NCBI RefSeq assembly: GCF_021278965.1
Contig: NZ_CP065589.1
Span: 2,175,001 to 2,239,000 of the forward strand
Reading direction: 5' to 3'
DNA from: Chryseobacterium capnotolerans
Lineage (GTDB): Bacteria; Bacteroidota; Bacteroidia; Flavobacteriales; Weeksellaceae
DNA: 64,000 bases
A program made the translations under genes and the position numbers. Numbering within the stretch: position 1 is the first letter of the stretch; each line of letters starts with the position of its first letter. This document shows positions 8,430 to 17,583 of the stretch, piece after piece. The notes under the pieces are model-generated. The model searched no databases, was not told the origin of the DNA, and saw nothing but the letters and a program-made list of their open reading frames with translations.

Positions 8430-10661
8430 ATGAAGAAACAATTATTAATGATGGGGATGCTGGTGTTATCTGGCGTTTCTTTTGCGCAAACCGATCGCTT
8501 ATGGACAAAAAAAAATAAGGAAAGAACTTCCTCTGTTTTTGAAAATATGAAAAATATTAATGATCCAAGAATTTTTCATCTGGATATTAATGGTTTGAAA
8601 AATGCATTAACAAGAACTCCTAAAAGGGCAACAGAAAAATCCTCTGTTATTATTTCCCTTCCCAATTCATCTGGGAAAATGGAACGTTTCAGCGTAACGG
8701 AAAATTCAAATTTTGATCCTGAACTGGCTGTTAAATATCCTGATATTAAATCTTATATCGGCCAGGGTTTAGAAGATAAAACAACAACCGTTTATTTCAG
8801 TATTTCTCCTTTGGGATTATCTTCTATGGAAATCTATGGGGATAAATCAGCTGTCTTTATTGAACCTTATACCAAAGACCTTTCTACCTATGCTGTTTAT
8901 AAGCGTTCTGACAGAAAGAATGATCTGAATAATTTTGAATGCAAAGTACTGGAATCCGCTCAAAAAGGAACTTCTAACGCAACAGCTGCCAAAAACGCTG
9001 ATGATGCTGTCCTCAGAACATACAGGCTTGCATTGTCTTGTACCGGGGAATATGCCAATTATTTCGGGGGTACCAAAGCTGATGCATTAGCAGCCATGAA
9101 TAATACACTGACCCGGGTAAATGGTATTTTTGAAAATGATTTTGCGGCAAGAATGGTCCTGATTCCTAATAACGACTCCATCATTTATACTGATGCCAAT
9201 ACCGATCCTTTTTCACCCTCCAATAAAATGAACAAATGGAATCTTGAGCTTATGAATACTTTAAGTTCCACTATTGGTAATGCCAATTTTGATATAGGTC
9301 ATTTATTTGGCGCTACCGGAGGTGGTGGTAATGCTGGCTGTATTGGCTGTATTTGCAGTGATGATATGTCTACTTATACATATCAGGGAACTGTTTATCC
9401 TGAGAACTATAAAGGAAGCGGCTTCACCTCTCCTTCTAATGGCATTCCTTCTGGCGATACTTTTGACATTGACTTTGTAGCTCATGAAATGGGACATCAG
9501 TTTGGAGGAAACCATACGTTTTCATATACTACACAAGTTGGGCTACAGCCTGTAGAACCCGGTTCCGGATCTACCATTATGGGGTATGCAGGAATTACGC
9601 CTTATAACGTACAAAGAAATTCAAATGCATTCTTTCATGCCCGAAGTATTGAACAAATAACCAATACCATTAAAGCAACAACCTGTTCTGTAAATACCCC
9701 TACAGGAAATAGAATTCCTACAGCTAATGCTGGGGCAGATTATACAATTCCTAAAAGCACACCATTTGTACTTACAGGCTCTGGGACAGATGCAGATGGA
9801 GATTCGCTTACCTACATCTGGGAACAAATGGATATAGGAACCCCCTCCCAAACAGGAAGTAATTCTGTAGCTACCCCTACAAAAACCGCAGGACCTACAT
9901 TCAGATCATGGGTACCTACAGCTTCACCGGTAAGATATTTTCCTCAAATGGAAAGTATTCTAAAAGGAGATACAGAAACCCTCGGAGATGAAATAAGAGT
10001 TGAAGCACTATCTTCTGTTTCAAGAGATCTGAATTTCAGATTTACTGTAAGGGATAATAGATTAGGAGGAGCTGGAAATAATTCTGATGACGTTAAAATC
10101 ACAGTTAATGCTTTTGCAGGCCCATTCGTGATTACCTCTCAAAATAATACGGTAACTTATCCTGGGGGAAGTTTACAAACAGTAACCTGGGATGTAGCAG
10201 GAACAACTGCCAATGATATTAATGCTGCCAATGTGGATATTCTCTGGTCTGCAGATGGTGGAGAAACCTGGACTGCCTTATTGGCAGGAACCCCTAATGA
10301 TGGTTCAGAGACTGTTGTAATTCCTAATACAGCCACTCGTTCAGGAAGAATTATGGTGAAGGGAACCAATCATATCTTCTTTGATGTAAACAATACGAAT
10401 ATCTCGGTAACTACCAATGAATTGTCTACAGCGGAAACTCAATTGAAAGACGCTATAGAAATTAAGCTGTATCCAAACCCGGTGAAGGATCTCTTAACCC
10501 TTTCCAATACAAGTTCAGAAAGATATAAAATCTATGATCTATCTGGGAAACTGATCATGGAAGGTGCTCTTCAGAACGGAACAGTGAACGTAAACAGCCT
10601 GATAAAAGGAAATTATGTCATTCAGATTGAGAAATTCTCAAAGATGTTCATTAAAAAGTAA
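8430..10661 (+). CDS. Secreted M12B-type zinc metalloprotease 3 with T9SS sorting domain
   Basis: The frame is intact for 743 residues. A signal peptide ends in SFAQ, followed by a pro-region and a catalytic domain with HEMGHQFGGNH (His352, His356, His362) and STIMGYAG. Ig/PKD-like modules and a C-terminal T9SS type A sorting domain (LYPNPVKD) complete it. The catalytic region contains the GCIGCIC cysteine cluster shared by all three copies. It has the copy 2 architecture, without FN3-GEVED. The tandem triplication suggests duplication followed by divergence for extracellular protein breakdown; substrate specificity is not visible. Confidence 0.9.
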   Translation: MKKQLLMMGMLVLSGVSFAQTDRLWTKKNKERTSSVFENMKNINDPRIFHLDINGLKNALTRTPKRATEKSSVIISLPNSSGKMERFSVTENSNFDPELAVKYPDIKSYIGQGLEDKTTTVYFSISPLGLSSMEIYGDKSAVFIEPYTKDLSTYAVYKRSDRKNDLNNFECKVLESAQKGTSNATAAKNADDAVLRTYRLALSCTGEYANYFGGTKADALAAMNNTLTRVNGIFENDFAARMVLIPNNDSIIYTDANTDPFSPSNKMNKWNLELMNTLSSTIGNANFDIGHLFGATGGGGNAGCIGCICSDDMSTYTYQGTVYPENYKGSGFTSPSNGIPSGDTFDIDFVAHEMGHQFGGNHTFSYTTQVGLQPVEPGSGSTIMGYAGITPYNVQRNSNAFFHARSIEQITNTIKATTCSVNTPTGNRIPTANAGADYTIPKSTPFVLTGSGTDADGDSLTYIWEQMDIGTPSQTGSNSVATPTKTAGPTFRSWVPTASPVRYFPQMESILKGDTETLGDEIRVEALSSVSRDLNFRFTVRDNRLGGAGNNSDDVKITVNAFAGPFVITSQNNTVTYPGGSLQTVTWDVAGTTANDINAANVDILWSADGGETWTALLAGTPNDGSETVVIPNTATRSGRIMVKGTNHIFFDVNNTNISVTTNELSTAETQLKDAIEIKLYPNPVKDLLTLSNTSSERYKIYDLSGKLIMEGALQNGTVNVNSLIKGNYVIQIEKFSKMFIKK

Positions 10662-10683
10662 AACAACATCCAAACATATATAG

Positions 10684-10712
10684 AAAAGACTGCTTACGAG
10701 TGGTCTTTTTTA
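10684..10712 (+). terminator. Intrinsic terminator after metalloprotease 3
   Basis: A stem of 10684-10690 with 10703-10709, extended inward by wobble pairs, is followed by a run of T. Confidence 0.65.
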
Positions 10713-11103
10713 TTTGAACCTCATATTCGTTTTCATTATTTTTTCATTTAAATCACTAATAACCATTGAATTATTTTCAGTAATAATGTTTTATTAAAAA
10801 TAATTTTACATATAATTATATTTTTAGCTAATTTTATCACTCAATACTATTCTTTTATTGTACTGTTATCCGTTTGTATTTAAGGGAGGCTTTCAATAGC
10901 TTTTCTTGTGATGGATCCCTCTGTTCTTTTGTTCCATTTCCTTCATATGAGAAGACAAAGGCCATTATATTTAAAATCAAATATTTTTTGATAAAGAAAC
11001 ACGCCTGCAGGTATAAAAGATAACCTATTCTATATAAGCATTGTCATTGGTCTGAATCCCTGATAATACCGATTTAAATTTTACATAATTTAAAATTTTT
11101 TAT
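10713..11103 (+). other. Noncoding stretch of about 390 bp
   Basis: Very AT-rich spacer between the protease cluster and the TNT toxin gene. I find no convincing reading frame, repeat or RNA gene. The promoter of the toxin gene must lie here, but no clean TTG/TANNTTTG pair is apparent. The composition drop suggests an insertion boundary, which is inference. Confidence 0.4.
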
Positions 11104-11817
11104 ATGAAACATTTATTTAAGTATTTCTTTTTTCTAGCCATTGTATCTTTTTCTGTGGCTTGTAGTTCTGATGACACAGAAGAAGTTGTGATCAAGCCAA
11201 GTCCGGTAAAAATTGTATTTTTCAAAAGCGCTGATGACTTTGCCACCACTTATGATCCGGAGAACAAAGTAAGTCAAACCATCAGAGTACAGGCATTTGA
11301 TTTGTACAAACAAGGAAACTGGAAAGAGCTTGAAAAACTATTCCAGGCAAATGAACTTAATGGCGGCTGGCCACCAGCAAATGGCGGATACAATATTATA
11401 GACGATGTTGCCATACAAGCCGGACAAAAATATGACAGATACAGCGGTGCTGTGGGAAGTTATAACGGTACCGGAAATCCAACACTGGGTGGAAACTTCA
11501 CCAGTCCTATTATTAACGGGTATGTGTATACTTTCGCTGAAAGAGCATTAAATCAGCCGGAAAACAAATACGATTTCTATTACCAGATTGATGTTCTGAA
11601 TGCATTACCTTTTAAATCTCAAACAGCAGATATCATTCCTTGGTTTAATCAAGTTGGAAACGGAAAACAGACCATGTGGAAAATTCCTATCGATATTAAT
11701 ACCGGATTTCCGAAAACTTGGAATAAATTAGCAGAAGAAGGGTATATAAAAATTACTATTAAAAAAAGTCCAAGTGGGAAATACCCTAGTCTGGAAGGAA
11801 CCGTTATTCAGAACTAA
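11104..11817 (+). CDS. Surface-type lipoprotein with TNT (NAD glycohydrolase) toxin domain
   Basis: This 237-residue protein has a lipoprotein signal peptide with Cys20. The following SSDDTEE resembles the Bacteroidetes lipoprotein export signal that sends lipoproteins to the cell surface. Residues about 85-235 match the TNT domain (tuberculosis necrotizing toxin, the C-terminal domain of CpnT). The tokens are GGWPPANGG, YDRYSGAVGSY, ERAL, PWFNQVGNGKQ and GYIKI. Arg112 and Tyr120 keep the eight-residue spacing of the TNT catalytic Arg and Tyr, and Gln189 fits the catalytic Gln. The predicted activity is NAD+ hydrolysis in a target cell. About 15 extra residues sit between ERAL and the Tyr motif. 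A candidate immunity gene starts 11 nt downstream. Target and delivery route are inferred. Confidence 0.82.
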   Translation: MKHLFKYFFFLAIVSFSVACSSDDTEEVVIKPSPVKIVFFKSADDFATTYDPENKVSQTIRVQAFDLYKQGNWKELEKLFQANELNGGWPPANGGYNIIDDVAIQAGQKYDRYSGAVGSYNGTGNPTLGGNFTSPIINGYVYTFAERALNQPENKYDFYYQIDVLNALPFKSQTADIIPWFNQVGNGKQTMWKIPIDINTGFPKTWNKLAEEGYIKITIKKSPSGKYPSLEGTVIQN

Positions 11818-11828
11818 AACATATTCAG

Positions 11829-12248
11829 ATGTATTCAATATCAAAAAAGATAAAGATTGGTAAAAAAGCTTTGATTCAAAAAGAAAGATTCATCAATGAC
11901 GAAGCTATTCCTGCTGCGGTTACCCAGTTTAGCTGCTGTGAATGCGGCCAGGAAAACACAGTTACGATTTCTCCCTATCAATCGGGGTTTCCAATCTTTC
12001 AAATCTATAATGAAGATAAAGTATTATCAAAATCTGAGTTATTAAAGAATCAAATGACTACCGAGACTTCTCAGAGAATGCAATATTACGGAGAACTCAC
12101 TGTAAACGATTTGCCTACCTTATACTTCGGAACCAATTGTACTTCCTGTAACACATCCTATATTTGTATATTCAGTTATGGAGAAAAACAGCCAAGTTTA
12201 GAAATATTAAATATCTCCGGAATATGGGAATATCAGGAAGTTGAGTAA
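11829..12248 (+). CDS. Small zinc-ribbon-like protein, candidate TNT immunity factor
   Basis: The protein has 139 residues and I recognise no family. It has no signal peptide, so it is probably cytoplasmic. Two CxxC pairs, Cys36/Cys39 and Cys104/Cys107, suggest a single four-Cys zinc site. The gene begins 11 nt after the TNT toxin stop codon, with a terminator right after it, so the two form one transcription unit. By analogy with the mycobacterial TNT system, whose toxin is neutralised by a cytosolic immunity factor, it is a good immunity candidate. That role is inferred from position, size and location only. It could instead be an unrelated housekeeping zinc protein. Confidence 0.6.
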   Translation: MYSISKKIKIGKKALIQKERFINDEAIPAAVTQFSCCECGQENTVTISPYQSGFPIFQIYNEDKVLSKSELLKNQMTTETSQRMQYYGELTVNDLPTLYFGTNCTSCNTSYICIFSYGEKQPSLEILNISGIWEYQEVE

Positions 12249-12276
12249 TTGAATATCATCAGCATATTTTAAAACC

Positions 12277-12304
12277 AAACCACAATTCATCGTTGTGGTT
12301 TTTG
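12277..12304 (+). terminator. Intrinsic terminator after the TNT toxin pair
   Basis: A perfect 9-bp stem (12277-12285 with 12293-12301) with a T-rich tail closes the two-gene toxin unit. Confidence 0.8.
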
Positions 12305-12469
12305 TATTATTATTTTTAACCATAGATTAATATGGATGATGACGCTTCAAAATCCTTTATGGACTATTTTTTTAAAACAAAAAACTGTTAAACCTTTATT
12401 CATGTGTGGTTAAAAAAATTAATGATTCTTATTTTACCTCCTACATTTCACAATTAGCAAATCGTTTTC

Positions 12470-12477
12470 TATCTTTG
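12470..12477 (+). promoter_or_regulatory. Flavobacterial -7 element for the MazG-like operon
   Basis: TATCTTTG matches TANNTTTG, 18 nt before the ATG at 12496. It follows the toxin-pair terminator, marking a new transcription unit. Confidence 0.5.
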
Positions 12478-12495
12478 TCATAAATAAAAAAATTC

Positions 12496-12963
12496 ATGGA
12501 TAAAATTGATAGTTTGAACCAAGTAGCAGAATTCCATACTACTTTCAAAGCCCCTATTCTAGACACCCCACAAATTCCTTCTGCAGAAAGATGCAATCTT
12601 AGAGTAGAACTTCTACAGGAAGAACTTAATGAATTGAAACAAGCCATAGCTGACAACAATATTGTAGAAATTGCAGATGCTCTTTGTGATTTACAGTATG
12701 TTTTAAGTGGTGCTGTACTTGAATTCGGACTTGGCAGTAAATTTGTAGAGCTATTCAACGAAGTTCAACGTTCCAACATGTCAAAGGCGTGTGATAATGA
12801 AGAACAGGCTAATGAAACCGTTGAGTTCTACAAAGAAAAAGACGTAGAATCTTTTTATGAGAAATCTGGTGAAAAGTTCAATGTGTATAGAAAGGCAGAT
12901 CATAAAGTATTAAAAAACAAATACTACTCTCCTGCTGATCTAAAATCAATTATTGAAAAATAA
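12496..12963 (+). CDS. MazG-like nucleoside triphosphate pyrophosphohydrolase
   Basis: The 155-residue all-alpha protein contains the MazG-type metal-binding pattern: an EELNEL helix (about residues 43-48) followed by the EIADALCDLQYV helix (about 57-68). Such enzymes hydrolyse (d)NTPs to the monophosphate and pyrophosphate, often as house-cleaning enzymes. The specific nucleotide cannot be read. It heads a run with the thioredoxin-like gene 3 nt downstream. A phosphoribosyl-ATP pyrophosphatase role is unlikely because HisIE is encoded elsewhere in the window. Confidence 0.75.
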   Translation: MDKIDSLNQVAEFHTTFKAPILDTPQIPSAERCNLRVELLQEELNELKQAIADNNIVEIADALCDLQYVLSGAVLEFGLGSKFVELFNEVQRSNMSKACDNEEQANETVEFYKEKDVESFYEKSGEKFNVYRKADHKVLKNKYYSPADLKSIIEK

Positions 12964-12966
12964 AAT

Positions 12967-13529
12967 ATGAAAAAATTTATTACCAATATTGTTGCCGCTT
13001 CAAGTTTATTTTTAGCTACTCAACAGCTTAGTGCTCAGAAAGTAGTGGTTAACCGCGAAGTGACTACTGAAAAAGATGGCAAAATGCTTCTTGGACATCA
13101 GTTGAAAGAACAGTTTTTAAAAGCTCCTTATGCTGATTGGTATGTAAAGGAACATGACGAATATGCTCTGGATCAAAAAGCGATTAGTGAACTGAAAAAG
13201 AAAAAAATAGGAACATATGATATTGTTGTTTTCTTAGGAACCTGGTGTGAAGACAGTCACAGAGATTTTCCAAGACTCACAAAGATATTGGAAGCAACAG
13301 GTTATCCGGAAGGAAAAATGACGATTATTGCCGTTAACCGTAAAAAAGAATCTCCCAGTGGAGATGAAACCCTTTTAATATCCAAAAAGTTCCTACCATT
13401 ATTGTGAAACAATATGGAAAAGAACTGGGCCGAATTGTAGAAATGCCTACCAGCGGATATATTGAAAGAGATTTAGCTGAAATTCTGAAAAAGAATGACT
13501 CATCTGTAATTAAAGAAATTTTTAAATAG
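12967..13529 (+). pseudogene. Secreted thioredoxin-fold protein, frame broken in a T run
   Basis: The N-terminus has a signal peptide ending in LSAQ. A thioredoxin-like strand and active-site region FLGTWCEDSHRDFP (Cys94) follow. The active site has a single Cys, not CxxC, so simple disulfide exchange is doubtful. As sequenced it stops at 13407. Inserting one T in the T4 run 13373-13376 continues in frame through NIQKVPTIIV, which has the expected cis-Pro loop, to a TAG at 13527-13529. That gives about 187 residues. Its stop is 2 nt before the DUF4230 gene. The break is probably sequence error; the envelope function is unknown. Confidence 0.75.
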
Positions 13530-13531
13530 AT

Positions 13532-14137
13532 TTGAGAAATTATAAAACAATTTTATCGTTTGTAGCCGGTGCCGGTGCTATGGTTCTTCTGTTTTTTGGA
13601 CTTAAATCCTGTCTGAATCTTGGTGGAAAAACGGAAAAATCAGAATATTATATTCTGACAAACCAAATTTCCAAAATGAATAAGATGGTGGTGATAGAAC
13701 AAAACAGTTCCTCCATGCAGAAAACCAAAATGGGGTATGAATTCATGGGAAAAGAAGTTTCAAGTAACAGTATCATTACTTTTACGAAAACCAATGCCCA
13801 GGTTTCTTATGACCTGAATAAAATGAAGATTGAAGTAGACTCTATTAATAAAAAGCTGGTTATCACGGAACTTCCTGATGCAGACATCAAGATTACGCCC
13901 AGTGTTGAAATCCAGTCTATGGATGATTCGTTTTTTAATAGAATTTCTGAAAAGGATATAAAAAACGTAACAACAAAGGCTAAAGAAACTGCGATTAAAT
14001 CTATTGATCAAAACCAGTTGAGAAGTGAAGGGCGCAAGCAATTAATGGAAAACCTTGACAATATTTTTGTTTTGGCAAAGGCTTTGAATTATACTATAGA
14101 AGATAAGACCGGAAAGATCGGCATTCTTGGACTCTAA
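13532..14137 (+). CDS. DUF4230 domain protein
   Basis: This 201-residue protein has an N-terminal membrane segment (about residues 8-26) and then a soluble domain resembling DUF4230, a family of unknown function. The only plausible start is TTG at 13532, two bases after the restored stop of the thioredoxin-like gene, consistent with translational coupling. The soluble domain is rich in Lys, Asp and beta-strand patterns and probably faces the periplasm. No catalytic motif is visible. Confidence 0.65.
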   Translation: MRNYKTILSFVAGAGAMVLLFFGLKSCLNLGGKTEKSEYYILTNQISKMNKMVVIEQNSSSMQKTKMGYEFMGKEVSSNSIITFTKTNAQVSYDLNKMKIEVDSINKKLVITELPDADIKITPSVEIQSMDDSFFNRISEKDIKNVTTKAKETAIKSIDQNQLRSEGRKQLMENLDNIFVLAKALNYTIEDKTGKIGILGL

Positions 14138-14150
14138 AAATAATTCAGCA

Positions 14151-14334
14151 ATGGACTCAAAAGGAAATAACAAAAAAAGGAATCTGCCAATACAGCAGAA
14201 ACTAAAAAGCAAAATCAGGATTTCCAGAATATTCCTGCTTCATCGAAAAAGTTAATCCTCCTGACATTGATAAAGAAGATATTCAAAAATCTTCCAAAAA
14301 TAAATCAGGAAAAACGGATAATACAAAAGAGTAA
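14151..14334 (+). pseudogene. Small charged protein of about 60 residues, frame broken twice
   Basis: An ATG at 14151 follows the DUF4230 stop by 13 nt. Strict translation gives a short protein, but adding one A in each of two runs (A7 at 14172-14178 and A5 at 14246-14250) gives a coherent Lys/Asn/Ser-rich protein. It starts MDSKGNNKKK, contains VNPPDIDKEDIQ and ends KTDNTKE at 14334. It has no signal peptide or known domain and is probably disordered. Position suggests it is the last gene of the MazG-thioredoxin-DUF4230 unit. Two corrections in 184 bases make this a moderate call. Confidence 0.45.
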
Positions 14335-14375
14335 ATAAACCATTAAAGGTTTAAAAATTTCATAAAATAAAATCG

Positions 14376-14406
14376 AAAGGTTCGGTCTCTTTGAGACCGA
14401 ACCTTT
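14376..14406. terminator. Bidirectional terminator between convergent units
   Basis: A perfect 14-bp stem (14376-14389 with 14393-14406) has a 3-nt loop. It lies between the converging small-protein gene and leuB, with T-rich sequence on the leuB-transcript side. It probably ends both. Confidence 0.8.
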
Positions 14407-14440
14407 CTTCTAACTATCTATCTAAGTGAACTAAAAATAC

Positions 14441-15565
14441 TTATACAATGGTTGATTTTCCGATTTTTACATTCTCGAAATTATAATATGACTTCTCAGA
14501 ATATTTAATATGATCTGCAATAAAGCTTCCTACCTCGCTGGTTGAATAATATTGTTTTGTATTAAGATCTATTGTTACATATTTGTTTTCAATAGCGTGT
14601 TCTACAGACTGTCTCAGCTTACTGGCAGCAGGCTGTAACCCAAGATGATCAAGCATCATTGCCACACTTAAAATGGAAGCTATAGGATTAGCAATTCCCT
14701 TTCCTTTTGCCTGGGGATATGAACCATGAATAGGCTCAAACAATGCATTATTCTCTCCTATTGATGCTGAAGGAAGTAATCCGATAGATCCACCGATTAC
14801 ACTGGCTTCATCAGAAATAATATCTCCGAACATATTTTCCGTTACAATCACATCAAACTGTTTTGGATTAAGGATCAGCTGCATCGCTGCATTATCCACA
14901 AACATATAATCCAGTTGTACATCCGGATATTCAGAAGCAATTTCCTGGCAGATTTTTCTCCATAGTCTGGAGGTATCCAGTACGTTTGCCTTATCAATAA
15001 GTGTTAATTTTTTATTTCTTTTCTGTGCTTCCTGGAATGCCATGTGAGCAATTGGGAGAATATCTTCTCTGCTGTATTTGCATATATCATAGGCATAAGC
15101 TCCTTCAGGATCTGTAAATTTCTCACCAAAATAGATACCGCTTACCAATTCTCTGAAAATCTGGATATCCGCACCTTCAATGATTTCTCTTTTAAGCGGG
15201 CTCTTTTCAATAAGTGATGCATACGTTTTTAAAGGGCGAATGTTGGCAAATAACCCTAATTCCTTACGAAGTTTCAATAATCCCTGTTCAGGTCTTACTT
15301 TGGCCTCAGGATTATTATCAAATGCAGGATCACCTATTGCTCCGAAAAGCACGGCGTCCGATTCTTTACAAATCTTTAATGTTTCTTCAGGCAGCGGATC
15401 TCCTGTTTTAAAAATAGCTTCAGCACCTATCAATCCGTAATCAAATTGAAATTTGTACTCAAAAACTTCCGCAATTACATCCAAAATTTTGATGCTTTCA
15501 CTGATAATTTCCGGTCCTATCCCATCTCCGGGAAGAACCGCGATTTTAAAATAATTGTTGTTCAT
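14441..15565 (-). CDS. leuB: 3-isopropylmalate dehydrogenase
   Basis: The protein has 374 residues. The start [12 protein letters not shown], the nucleotide-binding region ending [10 protein letters not shown] and the [20 protein letters not shown] block are hallmarks of LeuB. It oxidatively decarboxylates (2R,3S)-3-isopropylmalate with NAD+ in leucine synthesis and needs a divalent metal. It is the last gene of leuACDB. Its start overlaps the end of leuD by 20 bp, so translation is probably coupled. The sequence favours LeuB over isocitrate dehydrogenase because it lies with leuCD. Confidence 0.97.
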   Translation of the reverse strand: MNNNYFKIAVLPGDGIGPEIISESIKILDVIAEVFEYKFQFDYGLIGAEAIFKTGDPLPEETLKICKESDAVLFGAIGDPAFDNNPEAKVRPEQGLLKLRKELGLFANIRPLKTYASLIEKSPLKREIIEGADIQIFRELVSGIYFGEKFTDPEGAYAYDICKYSREDILPIAHMAFQEAQKRNKKLTLIDKANVLDTSRLWRKICQEIASEYPDVQLDYMFVDNAAMQLILNPKQFDVIVTENMFGDIISDEASVIGGSIGLLPSASIGENNALFEPIHGSYPQAKGKGIANPIASILSVAMMLDHLGLQPAASKLRQSVEHAIENKYVTIDLNTKQYYSTSEVGSFIADHIKYSEKSYYNFENVKIGKSTIV

Positions 15566-16154
15566 TTTTTGTCTGTGTTTTTAGTTCAAATTCTGTGATC
15601 GCCTGTTTTTTGCTGATTAAAAAATCAATATCATCATAGCCGTTCAGAAGGCATATTTTTTTATAAGAATCCAATTCAAATGTTTCGGTGGTATCTTTAA
15701 AACTAATAGATTGCAGTTCTACATCAATGGCAATTTCATTGTCTGGGTTTTCATTCATTCCTTCTAAAATCTCCTTTAAGAATTCTTCAGAAACCTTTAC
15801 CGGAAGAAGACCATTATTTAAAGCATTCCCTTTAAAAATATCAGCAAAATAGCTGGAAACAATTACCTTGAAACCATAATCGGTTAATGCCCAGGCAGCA
15901 TGCTCACGGCTGCTACCACATCCGAAATTATTTCCTGCCACTAAGATTTCACCAGTGAATTTAGGATTATTCAATACAAAATCAGGATTAGGTTCATGAG
16001 TGTGAATATTAAATCTCCAGTCTCTGAACAGGTTTTCTCCAAATCCTTTTCTGTCTATACTTTTTAAAAATCTTGCTGGAATAATCTGATCCGTATCTAT
16101 ATTTTCTGCAGGCAATGGGACTGCAGTGGATTTTATGATAACTAATTTTTGCAT
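15546..16154 (-). CDS. leuD: 3-isopropylmalate dehydratase, small subunit
   Basis: The 202-residue protein has the LeuD signature [16 protein letters not shown] N-terminus (here [15 protein letters not shown]) and [14 protein letters not shown], the substrate-binding swivelling domain of the aconitase family. It pairs with LeuC to isomerise 2-isopropylmalate to 3-isopropylmalate. It starts 9 nt after leuC and overlaps leuB. Confidence 0.97.
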   Translation of the reverse strand: MQKLVIIKSTAVPLPAENIDTDQIIPARFLKSIDRKGFGENLFRDWRFNIHTHEPNPDFVLNNPKFTGEILVAGNNFGCGSSREHAAWALTDYGFKVIVSSYFADIFKGNALNNGLLPVKVSEEFLKEILEGMNENPDNEIAIDVELQSISFKDTTETFELDSYKKICLLNGYDDIDFLISKKQAITEFELKTQTKNEQQLF

Positions 16155-16163
16155 GTGTTGTTT

Positions 16164-17552
16164 TTAATTTAAACTTTCAAAAGCAGAAATTCTGCCTTCT
16201 ATTGCTGCTTTTGCTGCTGTAAGAGGGCTCGCCAGAATAGTTCTTGCTCCCTGTCCCTGTCTTCCTTCAAAATTTCTGTTCGAAGTAGAAACGCAATATT
16301 CTCCTTCAGGAATTTTATCATCATTCATCGCCAAACAAGCCGAACATCCAGGCTGACGAATCTGAAACCCTGCATCATTAAAGATTTTATCCAGTCCCTC
16401 TTCGTAGATCTGCTTTACCACCTGCTGAGAGCCAGGTACAATCAATGCTTTCACAGCCTCAGATTTACTTTTTCCTTTAATATACTGGGCCGCCGAACGG
16501 AAATCTTCAATTCGCGCATTCGTGCAGCTTCCTATAAACACATAATTAATTGTAATGCTGGATGGATTCTGCCCTGCTTCCAGTCCCATATACTGTAAAG
16601 CTTTTGCCTCAGATTCATTTTGAGGAGCAGGAATGGTTTCGCGAATAGAAATTCCCATACCAGGATTGGTTCCATAGGTAATCATTGGATAAATATCTGC
16701 TGCATCGAAGAATAATTCTTTATCAAAAGCGGCTCCTTCATCCGTTTTCAAAGTATTCCAGTACGCTAGCTTTTCTTCCCATTCTTCTCCTGCCGGAGCA
16801 AATTTCCTTCCTTTTACGTATTCAAAAGTGGTTTCATCAGGAGCAATCATTCCTCCTCTGGCTCCCATTTCAATACTCATATTACAAACCGTCATTCTTC
16901 CTTCCATTGACATTTCTTCAAAAATATTTCCGGCATACTCACAGAAATACCCTGTTCCACCATCGGTTCCTATTTTTGAAATAATATAAAGGATAACATC
17001 TTTAGCCTGAACATTTTCGTTAAGCTTACCATTCACCGTAATTCTCATCGATTTAGGTTTGTTAAGCAGCAGACACTGGCTGGCAAAAACCTGAGCTACC
17101 TGACTGGTTCCAATTCCAAAGGCAATACTTCCAAATGCTCCATGTGTTGAAGTATGACTGTCTCCGCATACAATACTCATTCCTGGCTGTGTAATCCCAA
17201 GTTCAGGAGCAATAATGTGTACAATTCCCTGATATTGATGTCCTAATCCAAATAATTCAATATTATTTTTCTCACAATTTTCAGTCAGCTGCTGAACCTG
17301 ATTTCTTGATAATTCATCGCGGATTGGTTCTTCCTGATGAAGGGTTGGAACATTATGATCAGCAGTCGCTACGATCTGTTCCGGTCTGAAGATTTCCAGA
17401 TTTCTGGATTCAAGTTCTGCAAATGCCTGCGGGCTGGTTACTTCATGGATCAGATGCTTATCAATATAGATGATTTGCGGTCCGTCAGGAACCGTATCTA
17501 CGACGTGAGCATCCCAAACTTTATCAAAAAGTGTCTTTTTATCGTTGTTCAT
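16164..17552 (-). CDS. leuC: 3-isopropylmalate dehydratase, large subunit
   Basis: This 462-residue aconitase-family subunit has the 4Fe-4S cluster ligands in [11 protein letters not shown] and GCSACLAMN, plus the [12 protein letters not shown] active-site segment. With LeuD it converts 2-isopropylmalate to 3-isopropylmalate. It is the second gene of the leuACDB operon, 31 nt after leuA. Confidence 0.97.
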   Translation of the reverse strand: MNNDKKTLFDKVWDAHVVDTVPDGPQIIYIDKHLIHEVTSPQAFAELESRNLEIFRPEQIVATADHNVPTLHQEEPIRDELSRNQVQQLTENCEKNNIELFGLGHQYQGIVHIIAPELGITQPGMSIVCGDSHTSTHGAFGSIAFGIGTSQVAQVFASQCLLLNKPKSMRITVNGKLNENVQAKDVILYIISKIGTDGGTGYFCEYAGNIFEEMSMEGRMTVCNMSIEMGARGGMIAPDETTFEYVKGRKFAPAGEEWEEKLAYWNTLKTDEGAAFDKELFFDAADIYPMITYGTNPGMGISIRETIPAPQNESEAKALQYMGLEAGQNPSSITINYVFIGSCTNARIEDFRSAAQYIKGKSKSEAVKALIVPGSQQVVKQIYEEGLDKIFNDAGFQIRQPGCSACLAMNDDKIPEGEYCVSTSNRNFEGRQGQGARTILASPLTAAKAAIEGRISAFESLN

Positions 17553-17583
17553 TTTTACTTTTATCTTTGAATTAAATCAAACC

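Noticed and set aside
12496..12963. MazG-like gene as part of the TNT toxin operon
   Set aside because: A strong terminator and a new promoter element separate them.
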